Translations under genes and position numbers: made by a program | The notes under the pieces: generated by a model | The model's input: only the letters and a program-made list of their open reading frames with translations | Told to the model about the DNA's origin: nothing | Databases searched by the model: none | Assembly: GCF_007860135.1 (NCBI RefSeq) | Contig: NZ_SJPV01000002.1 | Span: 646,267-710,266, forward strand | Direction: 5' to 3' | From: Novipirellula artificiosorum | GTDB taxonomy: Bacteria > Planctomycetota > Planctomycetia > Pirellulales > Pirellulaceae | DNA: 64,000 bases | In this document: positions 46,124-54,094 of the stretch, piece after piece | Layout of the letters: every line of letters begins with the position of its first letter | Numbering within the stretch: the stretch's first letter is position 1

Positions 46124-47041
46124 CTATTTGCGTCGAACGATAACTTCGTCGAGATTAGGAAGAATCTCCCCGGCGACCACCTGGTTGATCTTCTGCCAGG
46201 AATAGTTCCCATCTTCGGTCGGCCGAAAAACGCTCGTGAAGGACCCCGTCGCGCCATCCGCTAGCGTTGCCACCGATTGAACGATCCAGCGGTCGCCCCG
46301 CTGGTTCCATGTGCCGCGAATGAAACCGCCGTTGGAATCAAACAGCCAACTCCGAACCTCCTTCTCCTTTGGATCCCAACCGATGATCTGTAGACCGGTC
46401 GACTCGACTTCCTGCTGATTGACGACCGTATACGTACGACTGAGATAGTTTTGGTTTTTCGTCCACTGGCAATTCAATTCGATCGTCACGCCATCGTCCC
46501 CTGCATCCACCCAGGACCCAACGAGCCACTCTAGATTCTTGAGCTGCTCGTAATGGGACGACTGTACCAAGATCTCGTCTTCGGTGACACGATCGATCAG
46601 CCAGACACCGTCTCGTTTGACGTACACAATGCTGTAGTTTGTTTCAATGAGATCGCCTTCGCTGCGTGTGACCGTTGCCGTTCCGTGTTCTACTGCGACG
46701 TTTGGCGAAACAAAGTCGATCGACTCAGTGGTCGCGGTCAACTTCGGAGCGTTCCCGTCTGCAAAAACGGACGTAAACTCTTCCGTCATCGCTTCACGCC
46801 CTACGACTTGGTCGCCACTGGTTCGGCTGATGTAAACACCGTCCGGCGACCAATGAGACACCAACTTTGCAACATCACGCGAATTATAGGCGGACAGGTA
46901 AGATTGAGCGGCTGCGGCAATCTCTGCCCTCGCGTTATCCGCTCCGTCCTCCGGTTTCGCTGTGACATCTTGGCTCGTCGCGACGAGGCCTGCTACAGCA
47001 AGCCAAACAAAGGCAACGGCTCTGACAGTAGTGTGCTTCAT
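46124..47041 (-). CDS. Secreted SnoaL/NTF2-like protein
   Basis: About 305 residues from the ATG at 47041, where a signal peptide begins (TVRAVAFVWLAVAGLVATSQ). The N-terminal half is a cystatin-like NTF2/SnoaL fold (about 40-160; SYLSAYNSRDVAKLVSHWSPDGVYIS and GVWLIDRVTEDE), of the kind annotated as SgcJ/EcaC family. The C-terminal half (NLEWLVGSWVDAGDDG to INQVVAGEI) is a beta-rich lipocalin-like DUF1579-type region. Both halves together are a known planctomycete layout. Function unknown. It is separated from the surface-protein gene by 40 nt. Confidence 0.82.
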   Translation of the reverse strand: MKHTTVRAVAFVWLAVAGLVATSQDVTAKPEDGADNARAEIAAAAQSYLSAYNSRDVAKLVSHWSPDGVYISRTSGDQVVGREAMTEEFTSVFADGNAPKLTATTESIDFVSPNVAVEHGTATVTRSEGDLIETNYSIVYVKRDGVWLIDRVTEDEILVQSSHYEQLKNLEWLVGSWVDAGDDGVTIELNCQWTKNQNYLSRTYTVVNQQEVESTGLQIIGWDPKEKEVRSWLFDSNGGFIRGTWNQRGDRWIVQSVATLADGATGSFTSVFRPTEDGNYSWQKINQVVAGEILPNLDEVIVRRK

Positions 47042-47157
47042 GGAATTTCCCCGGGTTGAATGGCGTGCGAGTAGCGATCCCCACATTATAGCCAAGAGAT
47101 TGTGACGACGGACTGCTCCAGTTGTCACGCTGGCAAAAATTGACAGCGAGCTACGTT

Positions 47158-47430
47158 TGAAAGTGCAATACCGAGTCCGGCCATATCAATCCAGCGTTGG
47201 GCTACTACCAAGATGTCCTGACATCGCTGAGCAATAATTCCCCGATGACCGTCTGGAGCTTTACTTCTTCGATCACCGCATACGGAGGTGATTTCACACT
47301 GGGTGGACCTGGTGGCTCCGGAAATAGCCTACTCGTCTACATCGACGACTCGCCTACCGTGACCGGATCCATTTCCAATAGCTACAATGGCGGATTTTGG
47401 GGGTTCATCTCGGACACCACCATTCCCATC
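47158..47430 (+). pseudogene. Headless PEP-CTERM-type secreted protein fragment
   Basis: The open frame reads YYQDVLTSLSNNSPMTVWSF, then ITAYGGDFTLGGPGGSGNSLLVYIDD and GGFWGFISDT. This pattern resembles exosortase-sorted (PEP-CTERM-bearing) proteins of planctomycetes and Verrucomicrobia. No signal peptide, Met start or RBS precedes it (only TTG), and after about 47430 the frame becomes non-coding in character with no PEP-CTERM tail. It is best read as a remnant of a larger secreted protein. Confidence 0.5.
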
Positions 47431-47792
47431 GACAACCCGGCCGTCGCCATCGGCAGCAGCACCAGAGCGGCGAGGGTCGCCGTCACCGCCACCCCGCCTG
47501 CGAACGACAGGCACATCAGCATGCTGACCCATGCAAAGCGTCTGAAACGTGTTCCCGGAGTGGGGGCTTATGCGATCATCGCCATTGGATTCGTCTCAGG
47601 GCGTTCCACAGGACAAGTCAAAACCCGCCACAGCGTGAGTGGCGGGAAATGCTCAACAACTCGGCGGACCGACACGCCGGGCATTGCCGCGAGAATCGAT
47701 TCTACCGCGAATTCCACCGCAGGGGTAGGTTGGCCTGCCCCACGCAGTACGGCCTGTTGCGGCCAACGTTCACTTTCCGGGGGACGTTCGGC
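47431..47792. other. Non-coding remainder between fragment and efflux operon
   Basis: No convincing gene is visible over these 362 nt. It carries the hairpin at 47621-47646 and GC-rich imperfect palindromes near 47740-47790, probably marking the transcription end of the efflux operon. Confidence 0.4.
47621..47646 (-). terminator. Hairpin downstream of RND pump gene
   Basis: CCCGCCAC (47624-47631) and GTGGCGGG (47639-47646) form a perfect 8-bp stem with 7-nt loop. On the minus strand it is followed by TTTTGACTT, about 147 nt past the pump gene's stop. Either a terminator or a small palindromic repeat. Confidence 0.45.
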
Positions 47793-50700
47793 CTAATCCG
47801 TCGCCTGCGTCGCGGGTTGCCGCTTCGGGGCGAACCAGGGATAAATCGCAGGAATGACGAGCCCCGTAAGCAGCGTGCTGGTGACAAGACCACCGATGAC
47901 AACCGTTGCAAGCGGCCTTTGAAGCTCCGCTCCGTCGCTTGTCGATAGCGCCATGGGAACAAACCCCAAACTGGCAACTAACGCCGTCATCAATACTGGA
48001 CGCATCCGGTTTAAAGCGGTTCGCTCGGTCACCTCCTTCATGGACAACCCAGCGGAACGTGCTTGCTCGGCCGCGCTGACCCAAACCAACCCATTGAGGA
48101 CCGCGACGCCGAATAGCGCGATGAAGCCAACGCCCGCAGAAATACTGAACGGCATGCCTCGAATGGCCAGCGCAAAGATCCCACCACTTGCGGCCATCGG
48201 GACCGCTAAGAAGATCAACATCGCCAACGAAACGCTCCGGAAGGTCGTGTGCAGCAACAAGAAGATCAACAGCAGCACCAACGGCGTGATCAACATCAAA
48301 CGGCGACTGGCCGATTGAAGGTTCTCAAAGTCGCCGCCCCAGCGAATCTCGTAGGCTGGCGGCAGCTTCACTTTTTTGGCCACCACGCGTTTGGCTTCAC
48401 TGACAAAGCTGGCCACGTCGCGACCTCGAACATTAGCGGCAATAAAGGTTCGCCGGCGGACATTATCATGTTCCACCGAAGGGGGGGTTTCTTCGAGCGA
48501 AAGATCCGCCAATTCCCCCAACGGGACGATCCGACCGCCCGCTTCATCGACAGGCAATTGCTTTAACAGCGACATGTCCTTTCGCCAACTTTCCGGGATG
48601 CGAACAAGGATCGGATAGCGAGCTCGTCCGTCGATGATCGTACCCACCGGTCGCCCACCCAGCGCCTCGATCGCGCCAAGCACTTTGGAAGCATCGATGC
48701 CGTACTGTGCGAGTGCTTCGCGGCGTGGGCGAATCGACAGCATTTGCAGGTTGGCTTGATAGTCAGCACGCACGTCGGCCGAGCCATCGATTGATTGCAA
48801 AACACCTTCGATCTCTTTGGACTTTCTCGCCAGCACCTCCAAATCGTCGCCATACAGTAATACCGCCACATCACTTTTGACGCCAGCCACCAGCTCGTCG
48901 ACCCGCATCTCGATGGGCTGGGTGAATCCAAACGCCACCCCGGCCACGCGGCGATTCAATTGCGTATCCATTTCCGCAATCAAGTCATCACGTGTCACGC
49001 CTATTCGCCATTGGTCTTGCGATTCCAAAATCACCCAAACATCGGTTTGGTGCACGCCCATCACATCGTTGGCGATTTCCGGCCGTCCCGTTTTGCAGAA
49101 AACCGTTTTGACTTCCGGAAACTCCATCAGGGTTTTTTCAATCTCCGTGCTCATTTCCGTTGCGCCTTCGATCGTCGCACTCGGCAAACGCTGCGCTTCG
49201 ACCAGCAGGTCGCCTTCCTCCAATCGCGGCATGAACTCGGCCCCGAGTTGCATCGAAACGGGAATGCTGATTGCAAACACGGTCACGGCCAACAGCGCGA
49301 TCATCGCTGGCGCGGCAATCGCACGATGGACCAACGGTCTGTAGATCCATTTGATCCAACGAACAAAGAAAACATCCTTGTCGGTCAAATTTCGTGGTAG
49401 CGCGAGGGACGCCAAAGCGGGCATGAGCGTCATCGACAAAATCAACGAACCGAACAGTGCAAACAATACCGTCAACGCCATCGGGCGGAACAGTTTGCCT
49501 TCGGTTCCTTCGAGCAGCAGCACCGGAATGTAAACGACCGCGATAATCAATTCACCGAACAAGGTAGGCTTGCGTACTTCAATGCAGGCATCACGAATGA
49601 CATCGATTCGTGGTTTTCCTTCTGAGTTATGCGACAACCGATGCATGCAGTTCTCGACCATGATCACCGACGAATCGACAATCAACCCAAAGTCGATCGC
49701 ACCAAGGCTCATCAAACTGGCCGAAATCGCGGTCGCATACATTAAGTTTGCTGCGAACAACATGGATAACGGGATGGCCAATGCAACAATCACTCCGGCA
49801 CGGACGCTACCGAGCATCAACAGCAGCACGATCACGACCAAAACGCCACCTTCGATCAAATTTTTCATGACCGTGTGCAGCGTACGGCCGATCAGCGCCG
49901 ACCGGTCATAGGTGATTTCCAGCCAAACCCCGGGAGCGAGCGTTCCTTGGATTTCGTCGATTCGCTCTTTCACCCGACCGACGACCTCACGAGAATTCTC
50001 GCCAATCAGCATCATCACCAATCCGGTGACGGCCTCGCCACGTCCATCGCGGGTGACGGCGCCCTGGCGGGTGAGGGGTGCGGTCACCACTTCGGCGATG
50101 TCCGCCAACAGGATCGGTGCGGCCCGCTCATCACGCCGAATCACGATGTTTTGAATATCTTCGATCCCCTTCAGCAAGGCTTCACCACGGATGAAACGCT
50201 GCTCGTCGTGGTGGACCACATAACCGCCCCCCGTGGAACCGTTATTTTCCTGGACGCGATCAAACAGATCGCTCAACGTGACGTTGTTACTGGCCAACTG
50301 ATCGGGATCGGGGCGAATTTCGAAGGACTTGTAGAATCCGCCATGGGTGTTGATCTCTGTCACACCCCGTACTTCACGAAGCTTCGGCGCGATCTCCCAC
50401 TCCAGCATCGTACGCAGTTGCATCGGTGTGTAGTCATCACCACGAACCTCAAATTGCAGGATCTCACCGAGCGCGGTGGTGAGCGGCCCGAGTTCAGGCG
50501 TTCCGTAACCCGGCGGTATCGCGGCTGCGGCCGTTGGCAACCGTTCGGTCACCACTTGCCGCGCAAAGTAGACGTCCGTTCCTTCGTTAAAGACGATCGT
50601 TACGACCGAGATGCCAAACTTCGAAACACTGCGAACTTCTTCCACGTTGGGCAATCCGCCCATCGTCGATTCCACCGGATAGGTGATGTACTGTTCGACT

Positions 50701-50879
50701 TCGACCGGCGACAAGGAACCGGCGTCCGTGATCACGGCGACTTGCACATTGGTCATGTCGGGAACCGCATCGATCGGCAGCTCCATGGCGCTGCGAATCC
50801 CGGCAACCGCCATCAGAAAGGTGCAGGCGAGAACGATAAAGCGGTTTTCGAGGCAAAATTCAATTAGTTTTTGAAGCAC
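47793..50879 (-). CDS. Heavy-metal RND efflux pump, CusA/CzcA family
   Basis: A 1028-residue inner-membrane RND transporter of the heavy-metal (HME) class. It begins LIEFCLENRFIVLACTFLMAVAGI. The proton-relay acidic residues of helix 4 are kept in GAIDFGLIVDSSVIMVEN (about 395-412), the HME hallmark. Periplasmic loops and the second half (VRIPESWRKDMSLLKQLPVDEAGG) are complete. It exports divalent or monovalent metal cations using the proton gradient in a tripartite complex. Ion specificity (Cu/Ag or Co/Zn/Cd) cannot be fixed. It lies 2 nt after the adaptor gene. Confidence 0.95.
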   Translation of the reverse strand: MLQKLIEFCLENRFIVLACTFLMAVAGIRSAMELPIDAVPDMTNVQVAVITDAGSLSPVEVEQYITYPVESTMGGLPNVEEVRSVSKFGISVVTIVFNEGTDVYFARQVVTERLPTAAAAIPPGYGTPELGPLTTALGEILQFEVRGDDYTPMQLRTMLEWEIAPKLREVRGVTEINTHGGFYKSFEIRPDPDQLASNNVTLSDLFDRVQENNGSTGGGYVVHHDEQRFIRGEALLKGIEDIQNIVIRRDERAAPILLADIAEVVTAPLTRQGAVTRDGRGEAVTGLVMMLIGENSREVVGRVKERIDEIQGTLAPGVWLEITYDRSALIGRTLHTVMKNLIEGGVLVVIVLLLMLGSVRAGVIVALAIPLSMLFAANLMYATAISASLMSLGAIDFGLIVDSSVIMVENCMHRLSHNSEGKPRIDVIRDACIEVRKPTLFGELIIAVVYIPVLLLEGTEGKLFRPMALTVLFALFGSLILSMTLMPALASLALPRNLTDKDVFFVRWIKWIYRPLVHRAIAAPAMIALLAVTVFAISIPVSMQLGAEFMPRLEEGDLLVEAQRLPSATIEGATEMSTEIEKTLMEFPEVKTVFCKTGRPEIANDVMGVHQTDVWVILESQDQWRIGVTRDDLIAEMDTQLNRRVAGVAFGFTQPIEMRVDELVAGVKSDVAVLLYGDDLEVLARKSKEIEGVLQSIDGSADVRADYQANLQMLSIRPRREALAQYGIDASKVLGAIEALGGRPVGTIIDGRARYPILVRIPESWRKDMSLLKQLPVDEAGGRIVPLGELADLSLEETPPSVEHDNVRRRTFIAANVRGRDVASFVSEAKRVVAKKVKLPPAYEIRWGGDFENLQSASRRLMLITPLVLLLIFLLLHTTFRSVSLAMLIFLAVPMAASGGIFALAIRGMPFSISAGVGFIALFGVAVLNGLVWVSAAEQARSAGLSMKEVTERTALNRMRPVLMTALVASLGFVPMALSTSDGAELQRPLATVVIGGLVTSTLLTGLVIPAIYPWFAPKRQPATQATD

Positions 50880-50881
50880 AA

Positions 50882-52336
50882 CTATTCCCCTTCGCTCGCG
50901 AGCAACAGTTCGCTTTTCAGTGTAAAGACGCCTGACACCACAATCGAATCACCCACCTCCAAGCCGCGGACGATTTCGGTCATGCCGTCTTCCTTGGCTC
51001 CGATCGTGACGTCCACACGGTGAAATTGATGTTCGTTGTCGGCCAGGAACACAAACGACTGGTTTTCATGCACGACGACGGCTTGTTCAGGCACGGCGAT
51101 GCATGGACGCGGCGGCCCCGTAGGGACTTTCATCCGAAGAAACAGCCCAGGCCGAAGTCGACCGTCCGTTGAACGGACTCGGGCAACAAGAGGAGCCGCA
51201 CCGGTCGCCGTGTCAACACGTCGTCCAACAATGACGATTTCTCCATCGAGCGTTTCATCCTCGATCGCAGGCATCGTGACTCGAACCTGTTGTCCAGGCG
51301 ATACACGGATCGCGTCCCAGTCTCGCTGTCGTATGTCGGCGATCGCCCACAGCGTGGAGGTGTCCGCAATGGTAAAGATTGAATCGCCAGCTCGAACGCG
51401 TTCGGTGGCAGCGGACAAACGCTCTTCCACGGTACCATCGATCGGGGAGACCAAATCGACATTGGAAATCGTGTCGCTATGGATCTGGTCGAACGTCTGC
51501 TCCGTGGCGCGCGGGGCAGCGGGTCCAAGCAGGGCGTTGAGTCGCTGAAGGCTGATGTCCACTTCCCGTTTTGCCGAGGCAAAGTCGGCCTCGGAGCGTT
51601 TGCATTTCTGCTGCACGTCAAACAACGCGGAATCGGCGATCGAAGCCAAGGCTGCTTCAGCCGCTTGCTGTTCGCCTTCACGCTCGCTTTGAATTCGGCC
51701 CGCAATCGCGCCGCGGACCGCCGCTTCCCGCGAACTCTTGGCGACCTCTTTCGCCAAAAGTTGTCGTGTGTAGGCAGCAACCAGCGTGCGGCGATACTCG
51801 CCTAATGACGCATCTTGCAATTCCGATTCAATCTGTTCCGGCGACTTCTGGTTGCGGATCATTTCCACCAACTGCTCGACCCCTTCTCGAATGGCCTCGT
51901 TTCGTCCCAATTCCGTTTGGGCCAAGCTCAGATCGGCAAGCCTTGATTGCACTTGGCTGCGAGCCTGCCCGACTTCGGGACTGACCACGGTCGCGACGAC
52001 TTGCCCTCGCGTCACGCTGGTACCTGGGTGAGCTAGGATTTCCGTCAAGATGCCGTCGCATGCTGTTTTGATCGCCACGTGCCGATCTTGGTCATAATCC
52101 AGTCTTCCCGGCAAGGTGCGGGTAGGTTGCATCGCGTGCAGCGTGACTGGCTGGACCTCGATCCCAGCGGAAGCTAATTTTTCGGCTGTCAGTTCCAGCA
52201 GATCGGTTTGTGGTTGCTCGGCGGGTCCAAGCACTTTTTGCGAAACCGTTTCGTCGACCGGCAGAATTGACCAGAAATACCATGCCGCGGCAGCGACGAT
52301 CGCGCACAGGCCGAATGCGTATTGAGTTCGTTTCAT
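50882..52336 (-). CDS. RND efflux periplasmic adaptor, CusB/CzcB family
   Basis: About 484 residues from the ATG at 52336. One N-terminal helix (YAFGLCAIVAAAAWYFWSI) anchors it. The membrane-fusion architecture is lipoyl half-motifs (RLDYDQDRHVAIKTACDGILTEILAHPGTSVTRGQVVA), a long coiled-coil hairpin (about 150-280), then the beta-barrel and C-terminal region (AVVVHENQSFVFLADNEHQFHRVDVTIG). It links the pump to an outer-membrane channel; no TolC-like gene is present in this window. Stop and pump start are 2 nt apart. Confidence 0.92.
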   Translation of the reverse strand: MKRTQYAFGLCAIVAAAAWYFWSILPVDETVSQKVLGPAEQPQTDLLELTAEKLASAGIEVQPVTLHAMQPTRTLPGRLDYDQDRHVAIKTACDGILTEILAHPGTSVTRGQVVATVVSPEVGQARSQVQSRLADLSLAQTELGRNEAIREGVEQLVEMIRNQKSPEQIESELQDASLGEYRRTLVAAYTRQLLAKEVAKSSREAAVRGAIAGRIQSEREGEQQAAEAALASIADSALFDVQQKCKRSEADFASAKREVDISLQRLNALLGPAAPRATEQTFDQIHSDTISNVDLVSPIDGTVEERLSAATERVRAGDSIFTIADTSTLWAIADIRQRDWDAIRVSPGQQVRVTMPAIEDETLDGEIVIVGRRVDTATGAAPLVARVRSTDGRLRPGLFLRMKVPTGPPRPCIAVPEQAVVVHENQSFVFLADNEHQFHRVDVTIGAKEDGMTEIVRGLEVGDSIVVSGVFTLKSELLLASEGE

Positions 52337-52449
52337 CATGAGAGAAATCACTGCGAGAAACCGACCGTGTGCCAAGCGTGGCGCAGCAGGCGATTGCGTT
52401 TGTGTTGGTTAAGAAGGCGACAAAAAACGACAAAGCGTGTTGCAAACGC

Positions 52450-52929
52450 CTAACACAAAGAGACGCAAACCAACGTCGAGAGAGGGACGCTTGGGAAGGA
52501 GTGCGAAAAAGTTCGCGGGCGAAGCGGATCCCAGCAAACCGAATCGTCCACAGACGTGTCCATGACGAAATGGGATCGGTTTGCGGCACAGTCCAACGCA
52601 ACTCGGTCACAGGCATCGGGGGCAACCACCGCACCGTCCCTTAATCCCCAAGAACCCAACGCCGAAATCGCCACGCGGCTATCTTGGCCACGGTCGCCAT
52701 GATCGGATTCATGCGAAGGCAGGTCCCATGGCATCAACCAATGCCAATGGATCGAATCCGCGGAACTGGGCTGACCGACATGTTGGTCCGCCAAATGCTG
52801 CTGCAAGGACGATAAGGGTAATCCTTGGTGATGATGGGCCACCGGCGTGGGAAATTGACACACGCCAAGCCATACCAACAACAGCCATCGCAAGGAGCGA
52901 CCCATCCGCCGGCTGTGGTATCGGTTCAT
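52450..52929 (-). CDS. Histidine-rich secreted hypothetical protein of the efflux operon
   Basis: About 159 residues from the ATG at 52929 with a signal peptide (SLRWLLLVWLGVCQFPTPVA). The mature part begins HHHQGLPLSSLQQHLADQH and is rich in His and Asp (HWHWLMPW, HESDHGDRGQD). It precedes the adaptor gene on the same strand by about 110 nt, so it probably belongs to the metal-efflux operon. It may bind the exported cation in the periplasm (inference from composition and place). No family recognised. Confidence 0.55.
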   Translation of the reverse strand: MNRYHSRRMGRSLRWLLLVWLGVCQFPTPVAHHHQGLPLSSLQQHLADQHVGQPSSADSIHWHWLMPWDLPSHESDHGDRGQDSRVAISALGSWGLRDGAVVAPDACDRVALDCAANRSHFVMDTSVDDSVCWDPLRPRTFSHSFPSVPLSTLVCVSLC

Positions 52930-53123
52930 GTGGCTTTTTGATTCAGGAGGCGAATGTGTCAAGGCTCGTCACCCATGCGGTGTCTCAGCATCGAACGAGT
53001 ACTGCCGCGAGATTGCACATCATCCGTTTGGGTGCAGTGACAGCCCAGCCGGCAACACCAATGAAGGCAGCCTTAGCATGCTAACTCGCAGTCGGGAGTG
53101 CGTCAATTCGTCGCGGTTTTCAA

Positions 53124-53183
53124 GTGGCTGTGGCTTCCAGCCGCAGCAAGGCAGTGCCGACTGCGGCTGGAAGCCACAGCCAC
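53124..53183. repeat. Perfect 23-bp inverted repeat (REP-like palindrome)
   Basis: The arm 53124-53146 (starting GTGGCTGTGGCTTCCAGCC) is exactly repeated in inverse at 53161-53183, with a 14-nt loop. It lies in the gap between the His-rich gene (minus) and a small plus-strand gene. Perfect conservation of both arms and the purely intergenic position suggest a dispersed REP-type element; transcription termination is a side possibility. Confidence 0.85.
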
Positions 53184-53375
53184 GACCCAATCACACCGCG
53201 TAATAAACAGGTGAGTTGCGCTGGGCTCGTAACCGCCGAGACATTCGGATGCGGAACGGAGCGTTGGGTGGAACACCGTAGCCCACCTCCTTGCTAGAAT
53301 GACGGTACGTAAGGGAGAACCGCCATTTTGGCCTGCAGTTCTCCATGGCTCGACTTCAATCACAACGGAGGGCGG

Positions 53376-53582
53376 ATGATGAGCTGTGTCCATCTTAGAA
53401 AACTGTATGATCTCTGCACCGCAGAGGGGGTCAAGCTCGGTGGTAGCGACTTGGTGCGGTTTGTATGCACTCAATGCGACGAGCAAGAAGTCTGCCCATC
53501 GATCTTGATGGAAGAGTACGAAGCGACGCACCATGACGAAGACGAAGGCACGGAGGACTCGTCGGAGCAGGCAGAGAACTAA
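53376..53582 (+). CDS. Small Cys-rich conserved protein
   Basis: About 68 residues from the ATG at 53376 (or 67 from 53379). MSCVHLRKLYDLCTAEGVKL is followed by GSDLVRFVCTQCDEQEVCPS. Four or five cysteines with a CxxC suggest a metal-binding fold. An acidic tail ends the protein. Similar small proteins with this start occur in many planctomycetes; no function known. Its 3' end overlaps the end of the DUF1080 remnant by 4 nt. Confidence 0.7.
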   Translation: MMSCVHLRKLYDLCTAEGVKLGGSDLVRFVCTQCDEQEVCPSILMEEYEATHHDEDEGTEDSSEQAEN

Positions 53583-54000
53583 TCGAAGGCTTTGATTTTC
53601 ACGTTCCGGAACCAAATGGGTGCTCCTGCATGCTTGCCTTGCAAACCCACGCGGCCTTTCGTCGCCAACGTGCTGAAGGGACGGCTAAGCCACGGAGGGA
53701 TCTCCGACCCGTCCGGGTTCGTTTTCGCACTGGTCCATTTTCGCATGTCCATCGATGTGACGTGCTCGCCATTGAGCACGACGTCGATTTGCTGGCCTTT
53801 GCAATAGACGGTCATCCGATTCCACTCGCCCGGTTTTTTGACCACTGATTGGTTGGCAGGCCAATGGCCAAAGATCGCTGCGCATTGCCAACTCCGCGGC
53901 TTTGACGACCACTCTTCGGCAAAGTCATCGGCAATTTGGATCTCGACGGAATTTGGAATCCAAGGGGGGGGAATCGATTTGGGGCCGTTATCGTAACTTT
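53579..54000 (-). pseudogene. 5'-truncated DUF1080 (3-keto-disaccharide hydrolase) remnant
   Basis: The minus strand is open and reads NSVEIQIADDFAEEWSS, then AAIFGHWPANQSVVKKPGEWNRMTVYCKG, VVLNGEHVTSMDM and APIWFRNVKIKAFD. This is the C-terminal two-thirds of a DUF1080 (concanavalin-like) domain. Similarity fades at about 54000 and there is no start codon, signal peptide or N-terminal domain (the usual LFNGKDLTGW region is absent). Just upstream lies the start of the divergent hemDE gene. The gene has therefore lost its 5' half. Confidence 0.72.
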
Positions 54001-54094
54001 CTGCAAAATCTCTACAATGGCACGTCCGCTTGTAACTCAGCCGATCCGACTTGTCGCCTACGCATCCACGCCCCCCTCCCGAAAATGATTCTTA

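Noticed and set aside
45602..46264. Long plus-strand frame of VEGSPVEG-type repeats
   Set aside because: It is the antisense of the RPSTGLPS repeat tract, has no RBS, and the opposite gene has a signal peptide and a terminator.
49875..50867. 330-codon plus-strand frame
   Set aside because: Antisense of the RND pump gene; no recognisable domain.
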